A DNA stretch of 49,902 bases from Bacteroidia bacterium (GTDB lineage Bacteria; Bacteroidota; Bacteroidia; J057; JAIXKT01), in assembly GCA_026932145.1 (NCBI GenBank), contig JAIXKT010000050.1, positions 32,429-82,330 of the forward strand, written 5' to 3'. This document shows positions 10,296 to 17,934 of this stretch, one piece after another. The translations under genes were made by a program, and so were the position numbers. Position 1 is the stretch's first letter. Every line of letters starts with the position of its first letter. Below the pieces are notes generated by a model. It searched no databases, had not been told where the DNA came from, and saw only the letters and a list, made by a program, of their open reading frames with translations.

Positions 10296-12101
10296 ATGTG
10301 TGGAATTGCGGGAGTCTTATCACTAAATCCAAACAAAACCAATTTATTTGTTTTGAAACAAATGACAGACAGCATTGCGCACCGTGGACATAACGGGGAC
10401 GGACACTGGATAAACGAAGATGGAACGATTGGCTTTGGGCACAGAAGATTGTCTATTATTGATTTAAGCAAAAACGGATCCCAACCTATGCATTATCTAA
10501 ATCGTTATACTATCGTATTAAACGGAGAAATTTATAATTATATTGAATTAAAACAAGAACTCCAAAAGAAAGGCTATCAATTCAAATCTAATTCAGATAC
10601 CGAAGTATTAATGGCTTTATATGATTTAAAAAAAGAAAAATGTTTAGATGATATAGATGGGATGTTTGCTTTTGCTATCTGGGATAATAAAGAAAGGCTA
10701 ACTTTTTGTGCGCGAGACCGCTTTGGAGAAAAACCATTTTATTATCACCAAACCAATGATGCATTTTATTTTGCCTCAGAAATGAAAGCCTTATGGGCAG
10801 TAGGAATAAAAAAACAACCTAATGAAAGGAGAGTTTTTTTATACTTAGCTTACAATACCACAGATGATATAAAAAACCCGATAAGTACATTTTATAAAGA
10901 TATATTTTTATTAGAACCGGCTCATTATTTAATAATTAAAGACGGAAAAATAATCTCTAATACCAGATACTGGGATATTGATTTAAGTAATAAATCCACT
11001 ATATCTCATAACGAAGCCAAAGAAAAATTTTATTTTCTATTTGAACAATCTATCAAACGAAGATTAAGGTCAGATGTTCCCGTAGGTTCGTGTCTTTCCG
11101 GTGGCTTAGACTCTTCTAGCATAGTTTCAATTATCAACAAAGTAAAGGATAGCAATCAAACGCAAAAAACATTTTCAGCAAGATTTAAAGATTTTAATAA
11201 GGACGAAGGGAAGCGTATCGATTTAGTTGTAAAAAATAACGATGTTGAGTCATATCAAGTTTTCTTAACTCCGGAAATGCTTGTTAAAGAAATTGACAAC
11301 GTTTTTTATTATCAAGAAGAGCCTTATGGAAGCACAAGTATAGTAGCGCAATGGTATGTGATGAAATTAGTCAAAGAAAACAATATTACTGTTTTATTGG
11401 ACGGCCAAGGTGCAGATGAGATTTTAGCAGGTTATATCGGTTATTTTAGAAATTTTTTTAGCTCCTTAATCCTTTCCGATAAAAATAAATTTCAAAGACA
11501 ATTAAGTGAGTATAACAACCTTCATAATACAAAATATAATATAGAAAATTATTTTTGGCTACATTCAAGATTTCCCCACCTAAGACATAGACTAAGGTAC
11601 TTGCGTAATAAAATAGTCAAACCGGATTACATCTCACAATTTAAAAGTGATTTTATACACGAATTTGATTCTTATGAAGAACCGTTTGAGTATCCTAATA
11701 ATTTAAACAAAGCATTATACATATCAGCTACAAAAAGGGGTTTAAATACATTACTTAGATATGCAGACAGAAATTCAATGGCCAATGGCCGTGAAGTTAG
11801 ATTGCCATTCTTAAATCATGAATTAGTCGAGTTTGTGTTTTCATTATCAGATGAATTTAAGATTAATAACGGCTGGACGAAAGTAATTTTAAGAGAAGTT
11901 ATGAAAGATATCTTGCCACAAGAAGTTTGTTGGCAAAAAGAAAAAATAGGATTTGAGCCACCAAATTGTACAAAAGTAGGTTCTGATATGGCAAATCAGG
12001 CGATAAATGCTTTAGCTAAAAATGGAATTATTAATCCTAAACATGCTTTAAACAGATTTACTTGGGACTATTACCAAACAAGTAAACTTTATTCATTATA
12101 A
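10296..12101 (+). CDS. asnB: Asparagine synthase (glutamine-hydrolysing) AsnB
   Basis: Makes asparagine, or amidates a related carboxyl substrate, from aspartate, ATP and glutamine. The 601-residue protein starts MCGIAG, leaving Cys2 as the N-terminal glutaminase nucleophile after Met removal. This fixes the start. The glutaminase domain fills roughly 1-215 (RLSIIDL, NGEIYNY, FAIWD) and the synthetase domain has the ATP pyrophosphatase loop SGGLDSSS near residue 268, then GQGADEILAGY and GREVRLPFLNH. Both active sites look intact. Four 60-base lines of the gene counted by hand give about 28 % G+C, clearly lower than most neighbours, which suggests transfer. AsnB-like amidotransferases are often found in O-antigen or capsule clusters, and a PseB-like gene lies downstream, so the substrate may be a sugar or peptide rather than free aspartate. 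Confidence 0.9.
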   Translation: MCGIAGVLSLNPNKTNLFVLKQMTDSIAHRGHNGDGHWINEDGTIGFGHRRLSIIDLSKNGSQPMHYLNRYTIVLNGEIYNYIELKQELQKKGYQFKSNSDTEVLMALYDLKKEKCLDDIDGMFAFAIWDNKERLTFCARDRFGEKPFYYHQTNDAFYFASEMKALWAVGIKKQPNERRVFLYLAYNTTDDIKNPISTFYKDIFLLEPAHYLIIKDGKIISNTRYWDIDLSNKSTISHNEAKEKFYFLFEQSIKRRLRSDVPVGSCLSGGLDSSSIVSIINKVKDSNQTQKTFSARFKDFNKDEGKRIDLVVKNNDVESYQVFLTPEMLVKEIDNVFYYQEEPYGSTSIVAQWYVMKLVKENNITVLLDGQGADEILAGYIGYFRNFFSSLILSDKNKFQRQLSEYNNLHNTKYNIENYFWLHSRFPHLRHRLRYLRNKIVKPDYISQFKSDFIHEFDSYEEPFEYPNNLNKALYISATKRGLNTLLRYADRNSMANGREVRLPFLNHELVEFVFSLSDEFKINNGWTKVILREVMKDILPQEVCWQKEKIGFEPPNCTKVGSDMANQAINALAKNGIINPKHALNRFTWDYYQTSKLYSL

Positions 12102-12150
12102 AGAAAAAATCTTACTTGTAGTAAAAACATAAATAGACTTTATATAAGGT

Positions 12151-12595
12151 GGGTTCTATAATTTAAATCATTGTTATTCAAGCAATTATATGTATATTTG
12201 CGTATAATTTAACACGAAAATAATATGACATCACAAGAGTATAAAACCAATGGCCAAAAAGGATTATTTGAAGAGCAATATACTATTGAACATTTGTCTG
12301 CAATTGGCAATCCTTTAGAAAGAATAAGCAATGTTATTGTATAATCGGGCTTATCAACCTTACCTACAACTTATTCAGGCTTGAACAAGTACAAAGACTA
12401 AATTTGCTCAAATCTTAAAATATTGTTAATTAGTTAGTTGCGAATTATCGAATAAAAAATAAAAATTTTGTATCTGAATTAAAAAATAATTTGTACAATT
12501 ACTTACTTTTTCAACCCAGATTTAAAAGGGTTCTAATTTGTGTCTGAAAAAAATAAAAAAAACTAATTTTTAGAAGCTACCTTAAGTTAGAACCC
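12151..12595 (+). mobile_element. Internally deleted IS5-like element (MITE-like remnant)
   Basis: The two ends carry the same 8-bp sequence in inverted orientation: GGGTTCTA at 12151-12158 and its complement TAGAACCC at 12588-12595. Between them lie the first 39 codons and the last 23 codons of what looks like an IS5-family transposase, with everything between deleted. A third copy of GGGTTCTA is at 12528-12535. The stretch 12102-12761 (660 bases) contains no intact gene. The terminal match is short and I see no clear target-site duplication, so the exact boundaries are provisional. Confidence 0.55.
12225..12418 (+). pseudogene. IS5-family transposase remnant (N terminus joined to C terminus)
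   Basis: An ATG at 12225 opens 39 codons containing LFEEQYTIEHLSAIGNPLER, which resembles the N terminus of IS5-type transposases (LFxEEFxLEKLSKLGDPLEKL). The frame stops at 12342-12344. From 12347, in another frame, comes GLINLTYNLFRLEQVQRL, ending in a TAA at 12416-12418, which resembles the C-terminal end of the same family. The central DDE catalytic domain is absent, so the gene is dead. The junction lies at about 12336-12346. Recognition of the family is from memory of its motifs and should be treated as likely rather than certain. Confidence 0.65.
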
Positions 12596-12596
12596 T
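12527..12596. repeat. 10-bp inverted repeat at the right end of the IS remnant
   Basis: AGGGTTCTAA at 12527-12536 is exactly complementary to TTAGAACCCT at 12587-12596, enclosing about 50 mostly A/T bases. The outer arm forms the right end of the putative element; the inner arm may be a second nested end or a relic of another copy. Confidence 0.6.
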
Positions 12597-12815
12597 ACTG
12601 CACAGCGCATCTTAGATGCCGGCCTAAGTGCCAAAATTGAATCTTGAGTTTATCCAGACATTCAAACTTCTTTCAGCTATAAGAGAAATATAACAGTAGC
12701 TTTCTAAAGTTTAGGCTATCTCCTGAAAGTTCAGCAAAAAAAATAGCAAAAATTAATTTCTTTGCTAAAAAAGTATCATTTTTGCTGCCGAGTTGTAACT
12801 TTTTATTCTCATAAA

Positions 12816-13832
12816 TTGCGCTCATCTGTCAAACTTCCTAAAACAATATTGGTAACCGGTGGAACTGGTTCTTTTGGTAAGGTTTTTATCAAACACATCC
12901 TGAAGAATTTTCCGGAGGTGGGGCGTATTGTTGTTTTTTCTCGGGACGAACAGAAGCATTATAGAATGCAAGACGAACCTGCATTTAGAAATAATCCGGC
13001 ACTTGTATTTTGTTTAGGGGATATTCGAGATTATAAATCTGTATTAACTGTCTGCCGCGGCGTAGAGTTGGTTGTGCATACGGCAGCATTGAAGCACGTA
13101 ACCTTAGGTGAATCAAACCCAGATGAGTTTATCAAAACCAATATTGAAGGAACCCGAAACGTCATCGAAGCGGCTAAAAATGCCGATGTAAAACAAGTAA
13201 TAGCCTTGTCATCAGATAAAGCCGTAAAGCCTCAAAACCTATACGGCGCAACAAAACTTTGTGCAGATAAGTTATTAATTGCCGAAAATTATCTTCCGAA
13301 TAACAATATTCGTTTTTCTGCCGTTCGTCTGGGAAATTTGTTGGGGTCAAGAGGTTCTGTTTTACCCCGATTATTAGCCCAACATAAACGCAACGAACCA
13401 TTGCAGATAACAGACGTTCGTATGACCCGTTTTGCTTTTACTACCCAAGAAGCCGTAGAATTAGTGATTTTTGCTATCCAAAACAGCTTAGGCGGCGAAA
13501 TCTGGATACCCAAAACCCCCTCCTTACGCCTGGTAGATGTAGCCAAAGTAATTGAACCTAACCCGGATAAATGGGTATATTTAGGAACAAGACCGGGAGA
13601 ACGTTTCCATGAACTACTAATCACCGAAGAGGACGCACCTTTTATTTTAGAATTAGAAAACTGCTTTTTGCTAATCCCACAACTATCTAACTCTCCCAAA
13701 ATGCCTTTCTGGAAACAACAATTTCCAATGGCATCAGCAGTGCCTGAAAACTTTCAGTTTTCTTCAGAAAAAAATGACCGATGGCTTTCTATTCAGAATA
13801 TTCAAGATGCCATTCAGGATATTTCTTGGTAA
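12816..13832 (+). CDS. pseB: PseB/CapD-like UDP-N-acetylglucosamine 4,6-dehydratase (non-ATG start)
   Basis: Extended short-chain dehydrogenase that should convert UDP-GlcNAc to a 4-keto-6-deoxy sugar, the first step toward pseudaminic acid or other deoxy-amino sugars. It has the NAD-binding TGGTGSFG, the catalytic Tyr-x-x-x-Lys in LYGATKLCADK, the ALSSDKAV stretch, and the family's C-terminal GTRPGERFHELL. No ATG exists in frame between the upstream stop at 12744 and the Rossmann motif. Possible starts are TTG at 12762 (356 residues) or TTG at 12816 (338 residues). I prefer 12816 because PseB proteins are about 330 residues and begin a few residues before the Rossmann strand. An IS remnant ends about 220 bases upstream, so the original 5' end may have been lost. 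No other pseudaminate genes are in the window. FlaA1/CapD-type relatives remain possible. Confidence 0.8.
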   Translation: MRSSVKLPKTILVTGGTGSFGKVFIKHILKNFPEVGRIVVFSRDEQKHYRMQDEPAFRNNPALVFCLGDIRDYKSVLTVCRGVELVVHTAALKHVTLGESNPDEFIKTNIEGTRNVIEAAKNADVKQVIALSSDKAVKPQNLYGATKLCADKLLIAENYLPNNNIRFSAVRLGNLLGSRGSVLPRLLAQHKRNEPLQITDVRMTRFAFTTQEAVELVIFAIQNSLGGEIWIPKTPSLRLVDVAKVIEPNPDKWVYLGTRPGERFHELLITEEDAPFILELENCFLLIPQLSNSPKMPFWKQQFPMASAVPENFQFSSEKNDRWLSIQNIQDAIQDISW

Positions 13833-13870
13833 AAAGAAAATAGATTTTTACCAACTAATTACTGCAAACC

Positions 13871-15184
13871 TTAGAGTTTTTCCAAAAAGGTAGCTGTTAG
13901 CTTGTAAAAATTATAGAATATCGGCAGCTTGAGTGCACGGGGTTTGTCATGAATATCGTGATAAAATTTAGAACCGCCTTGTGTATAGAAAAATAAAGCA
14001 GGGACTTTTTTCAATGTAAACGGATAATGGTCGCTATTGGGAGCATTCGGGCGCGTTTGCAAAGGATTAACAAGTTGTAATGAATCATTATGAAGTTTGT
14101 ACTTAGCAAATAATTCCGGAAAGGTTTCAGCTCCCACAGCCATAACTCCCTCTTGGCCATTACCAATTAGGTCAAAGTTTAGCACAAACCGAGTTCGTTC
14201 TATGGGAAAAATAGGTTCTTGGAGCGCATAGAACAAAGAGCCTGTGAGTCCGGTTTCTTCAGCTCCAAAGGCTATGAAAATCAGGGAGTAGCGACATTTG
14301 TGCTGGGGTACGGAAAAGTATCGTGCTAAGGTCATCAGAAAAGCTACTCCAGAGGCATTGTCGTTTGCACCGGGAAAAATAGCATTCCCTACTTTGCCCA
14401 AGTGGTCATAATGAGCGCACAAAATAATGGCTGAATCTGGATGCTCACTGCCAGGTATCCAAGCAACTACGTTTTGGCTCTGGATGACTTGGTCCCCTGA
14501 TTCTACGTGTACTTTAACCCAACTCGTTTTTTTCCAAGAAGATGTTAAAACCTCGACTACCGGAAAAACACCGGCTTCTTTGCTAAATGATGCCGTTAGC
14601 TTTTTACGAAGAACGATTACACCAAGTGCGCCGCGTTGCTCAGCTAAAGCAATCTTGGGCTTTTCTTTTAAATATTGTTTTAAACTATCTACATTTTGCA
14701 ATGTTTTGGGTAATCCTTCTTTGATTACGACCCAACGTTCTTTTACTGTATTTTTTGAAAAATCATCAGGAAGGCCGTATTCTAAATCTACACAACGGGT
14801 TTTATCAAAGTTTATAGGCGGGCAATCTGCCTGAACAATAAAATCTTGGCCGTATTTTAGCGGAAATGGTGCTTCAATAGTAGCGTTTGTAATCAAGTTA
14901 ATAGAAAACTCAAAAGGCTGAATTAAGTTAGGGTGGGTGTTAAAGGCTTGTAGATTAAGATTACGAAAAGTAGAGGCAATGTGGTTTGCAGCTCTCAGGT
15001 GTCCATCTTCTACGTAACCTCTTCCGGACATATATTCTGAACACAGAAGGGTGATGTCTGATATGGCTTGGTTACGTATTGTAACGGAATCTTTATTTAA
15101 GACGATTGGCTGGGGTAGTTGCGCAAACAACGTGAACCCCAGCCAACAATTTATGCAAAGAAAAAATAGTTTTTTTTTATTCAT
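13871..15184 (-). CDS. Secreted M28-family zinc aminopeptidase
   Basis: Exported metallopeptidase of the M28 (aminopeptidase Y/S) type. The 437-residue protein has a signal peptide (MNKKKLFFLCINCWLGF, cut after FAQ) and a protease-associated-like insert around residues 110-230. The catalytic part shows the zinc ligands and acid: CAHYDHLG (His, near residue 260), PGANDNASG (bridging Asp), FGAEETG (Glu base and Glu ligand), NFDLIGNG (Asp) and NSDHYPF (His). All are present, so it should be active. It lacks a type IX sorting domain, so it is probably periplasmic. Its start lies 8 bases after the stop of the SPOR-protein gene on the same strand, so the two are likely co-transcribed. It converges with pseB. 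Confidence 0.92.
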   Translation of the reverse strand: MNKKKLFFLCINCWLGFTLFAQLPQPIVLNKDSVTIRNQAISDITLLCSEYMSGRGYVEDGHLRAANHIASTFRNLNLQAFNTHPNLIQPFEFSINLITNATIEAPFPLKYGQDFIVQADCPPINFDKTRCVDLEYGLPDDFSKNTVKERWVVIKEGLPKTLQNVDSLKQYLKEKPKIALAEQRGALGVIVLRKKLTASFSKEAGVFPVVEVLTSSWKKTSWVKVHVESGDQVIQSQNVVAWIPGSEHPDSAIILCAHYDHLGKVGNAIFPGANDNASGVAFLMTLARYFSVPQHKCRYSLIFIAFGAEETGLTGSLFYALQEPIFPIERTRFVLNFDLIGNGQEGVMAVGAETFPELFAKYKLHNDSLQLVNPLQTRPNAPNSDHYPFTLKKVPALFFYTQGGSKFYHDIHDKPRALKLPIFYNFYKLTATFLEKL

Positions 15185-15192
15185 GATGTAGG

Positions 15193-16539
15193 TTACTTCA
15201 CCGAATACACCTTAGCAGATGCACCAAGCGACTTTTGCTTGATGGCAGCTTTGGCATCTTCGTCTTGGGAATATGTGCCCAAAGAAACCCCAAATTTACC
15301 GTCTTTTTTCATCCAAATCAGTTCAGCATCTTCACCTTTACTTTTCCATGAACGAACACTTTTTTCAGCATCTTCACGGTTGTTAAATGAGTTTGCAATC
15401 ACAAAATATTTGGAACTAGCAGCATTCGTCTCATTGTGAGCCACTATAGAAGCCGGTCTGATTTTGTCGGCAGAAGTCTTTTTGTCTTTTGTGCCGCTTG
15501 GAGTAGTTTTACTTTTTTTGGAATGAGAATCTTTTTGAGCTGTGGGTTCTTTTTGGGTAGTTTTTTTGCTTGTTTTTGAATTTTTATTGGCTTCTTTTTT
15601 GGCTGAAGTCTTGGTACTTTCTGATGATTTGTTAGCCTTAGTAGATTTTGAAGAGCTATTACTTTTGGGGTGAGTAGCTTTTGGTTGCGTTTTGTTTGAT
15701 TTATTGGCAGGAGGCGTTGTTGTTTTGGCTGCTGCTAAGTTCGTATTCTGTGTTCCGGCTGAACTTGCGTCAATTTTAGGGGATTCCGGCATAGCAGAAT
15801 CTGTTTTCAACTGGTCTTGCGGAACGCTTGAATCAGTATTTTCATCCCCCAAGGTGTTATCATCTGAATTCCAACTTGGCTGTGTGTTTGCATCAGTATT
15901 ATCGGCAAGTTCGTCATTTGGAACAACTTCACTGGCAAGGGCTTCTTCTTGTGTAGCATCTGTTTGGCTACTGGTAGAGGTTTTGTAGAAACTAAATGTT
16001 AGGATTCCGAGCATTAGAGCTGCTGCTATGCCGGCCATCCACCACATTAGTTTTCGGGTAGCCTGTGGGTTCGTTTCGGGGAAAGTCAATTCCTCTGATG
16101 AGTCATTCGTATTTTCGGTAGCTTCTTTTGTATGATTATTATTAGCTTCCATATTGATTGGTTCTAATCCGGGTGTAGAACCAACTGCTTCAAAAACGAT
16201 ACCTTGAGCGTTACGGCGTAATATTCCGACCTTAGGGACTTCAAAACTTCCTGTTTGGCTCAGTTCCATTTGTATCATACGAACGATGTCTGCTACCAAC
16301 ATAGCCGCTTGTGCCGGAGATAAATTTAGGCGTTGCTCTAATAGCCGCTGCAAAAAGTCATCGCCTCGATTTTCGGGGCTAAATTGGTAGGTTTCACCCG
16401 GAGGTAATAGTACGTTTTGCTGGGTATCTAAACGAGCATTTTGATAGCTTTTTGAAAAAAAGCCTATTCCCGGCATAGAAAAGGCTGAAAGTTCCCGAAA
16501 AGCTGCTTGTAAATACGCTAATAATGTGTTGCGTTCCAT
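15193..16539 (-). CDS. HU-like (CCDC81-type) - TM - SPOR domain protein
   Basis: Single-pass membrane protein that should bind denuded peptidoglycan strands at division sites through its SPOR domain. In 448 residues there is an N-terminal prokaryotic CCDC81-like HU domain (about 1-130; FSMPGIGFFSKS..., FEVPKVGILRRNAQG), one TM helix at about 164-186 (LMWWMAGIAAALMLGIL), a long low-complexity Lys/Ser/Thr/Glu-rich linker (about 200-365), and a C-terminal SPOR domain (about 375-448; KYFVIANSFNNREDAEKSV..., FGVSLGTYSQDEDA). The HU-like part lies on the cytoplasmic side, so the architecture could link the nucleoid or a cytoplasmic partner to the septal wall. That is inference. It is the first gene of a probable two-gene unit with the M28 peptidase, 8 bases downstream. 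Confidence 0.87.
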   Translation of the reverse strand: MERNTLLAYLQAAFRELSAFSMPGIGFFSKSYQNARLDTQQNVLLPPGETYQFSPENRGDDFLQRLLEQRLNLSPAQAAMLVADIVRMIQMELSQTGSFEVPKVGILRRNAQGIVFEAVGSTPGLEPINMEANNNHTKEATENTNDSSEELTFPETNPQATRKLMWWMAGIAAALMLGILTFSFYKTSTSSQTDATQEEALASEVVPNDELADNTDANTQPSWNSDDNTLGDENTDSSVPQDQLKTDSAMPESPKIDASSAGTQNTNLAAAKTTTPPANKSNKTQPKATHPKSNSSSKSTKANKSSESTKTSAKKEANKNSKTSKKTTQKEPTAQKDSHSKKSKTTPSGTKDKKTSADKIRPASIVAHNETNAASSKYFVIANSFNNREDAEKSVRSWKSKGEDAELIWMKKDGKFGVSLGTYSQDEDAKAAIKQKSLGASAKVYSVK

Positions 16540-16763
16540 AAAATTTCAAAGTTTGAATGGGCAAAAGTATAGCTTACTATTACCTAAGCACTCTAAGAGT
16601 TTTCATTTATACGCCTACGCAGTTTGTTCACTAATGTGGAAATACACCAGCCATTGTTGCTGTGGAAATGCGGATATTTTTACCCAAAAATAATCCACTA
16701 AAAGTATCTCAACTCTTGGCTATAATGAGAAATATTACAAATAGCCTTCGTAGATACTTGAAA

Positions 16764-17738
16764 TTATCGAGTACGGATTCCCAGTTTAGCGCGGATTCGG
16801 TTAAGTACCTCCCTTGCTTTCGGTTGTGCTTTTGAAGCTCCGCCTAAGAGCTGTTCTTCAATGTACTTCGGGTGTTTGATTAACTCCTGAAACTTAGTTC
16901 TTTCAGTTGCAAAGCGGGTTAAAATAGCTTCAAACAATAATTCCTTAGCTTTTCCGTAGCCCATTCCACCGGATAAATATTGCTGCCTAAGCAACTCTGC
17001 TTCGGCTGAATCAGCTATTGAACGAAACAAGCTGAAAATGGTGCAGGTATCTGGATTTTTAGGGGCTTCTACGGGTAAAGAATCCGTTACGATAGACATT
17101 ATTTTTTTGCGTAATAGTTTTTCTTCCGAAAAAATATCAATGTAGTTATCATAAGACTTACTCATTTTACGTCCGTCTATACCGGGAATAGTCATCACAT
17201 TTTCTGCAATAATTGGTTCTGGGAGCACAAAAATATCTCCTAAAGTATGGTTAATGGTTCCGGCTATGTCCCGTGTGATTTCAAGATGTTGTTTTTGGTC
17301 TTTACCAACCGGGACAAAATTAGCATCATAGAGCAAAATATCGGCAGCCATTAAAACCGGATAGGTAAACACGCCGGCATTTACAGAGGCTAAATTTTCG
17401 GATTTATCTTTGAATGAATGGGCGTTTGCCAGCATAGCATACGGAGCGAAACATTGCAGATACCACTGCATTTCGGTATGCTCTACCACATCAGATTGGC
17501 GAAAAAAGACAGACTTCTCAACAGAAAGCCCACAGGCAATCCACGCTGTAGCAACCTGCAATATGTTCTCTTGCAGTTGCTTACTATTTTTTAATGATGT
17601 TAAAGAGTGTAAGTCTGCGATAAAAAAATAGGAATTTTCTTGCGTATTTCCCAGCTCGATTGCGGGTAAGATTGCGCCCAAAATATTTCCCAAATGAACC
17701 CGGCCGGAACTCTGAACCCCCGTAAGTATTGTTGCCAT
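16764..17738 (-). CDS. trpS: Tryptophanyl-tRNA synthetase
   Basis: Charges tRNA-Trp with tryptophan in the cytoplasm. The 324-residue class I synthetase begins MATILTGVQSSGRVHLGN, carrying the TGxxPSG-HxGN-type signature, and has the KMSKS loop as GRKMSKSYDNY. Also seen are the FIADLHSLT and PVGKDQKQHLEITRDIA blocks typical of TrpRS. Length matches the bacterial type (about 325-335), so it is complete. A longer overlapping frame on the same strand (to 17916) is a different reading frame and not part of it. The gene is divergent from rpsA, with 196 bases between the starts. Confidence 0.96.
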   Translation of the reverse strand: MATILTGVQSSGRVHLGNILGAILPAIELGNTQENSYFFIADLHSLTSLKNSKQLQENILQVATAWIACGLSVEKSVFFRQSDVVEHTEMQWYLQCFAPYAMLANAHSFKDKSENLASVNAGVFTYPVLMAADILLYDANFVPVGKDQKQHLEITRDIAGTINHTLGDIFVLPEPIIAENVMTIPGIDGRKMSKSYDNYIDIFSEEKLLRKKIMSIVTDSLPVEAPKNPDTCTIFSLFRSIADSAEAELLRQQYLSGGMGYGKAKELLFEAILTRFATERTKFQELIKHPKYIEEQLLGGASKAQPKAREVLNRIRAKLGIRTR

Positions 17739-17872
17739 TTTTTAGCAAAATTGAAAAATGTTCTGAAATATTAAAAATCTCAAACGATAGAATATTGCAA
17801 TTTATTGATTTTAAACCTAAAACACGAGATGATTTTCTACAAAAACAGCATAATAAAAAGTTTTTTTGAAAG

Positions 17873-17908
17873 TTTGTTTTAGATAATAAAAAATAATCCG
17901 TAATTTTG
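17873..17908 (+). promoter_or_regulatory. Probable rpsA promoter
   Basis: TTTG at 17873-17876 and TAATTTTG at 17901-17908 match the Bacteroidota -33/-7 pattern, though the 24-base spacer is longer than the usual 19-21. The -7 box would start the transcript near 17914, about 20 bases before the rpsA ATG. Confidence 0.55.
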
Positions 17909-17934
17909 CCCTTCAAATCAAAAAAATATTCTGA

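Noticed and set aside
12462-12570. Apparent imperfect direct repeat (TTGTATCTGAA / TTGTGTCTGAA) in the IS remnant
   Set aside because: Similarity is short and embedded in A/T runs; not enough to call a repeat.
14427-14834. 135-codon plus-strand frame opposite the M28 peptidase
   Set aside because: The opposite strand holds an intact peptidase with all zinc ligands.
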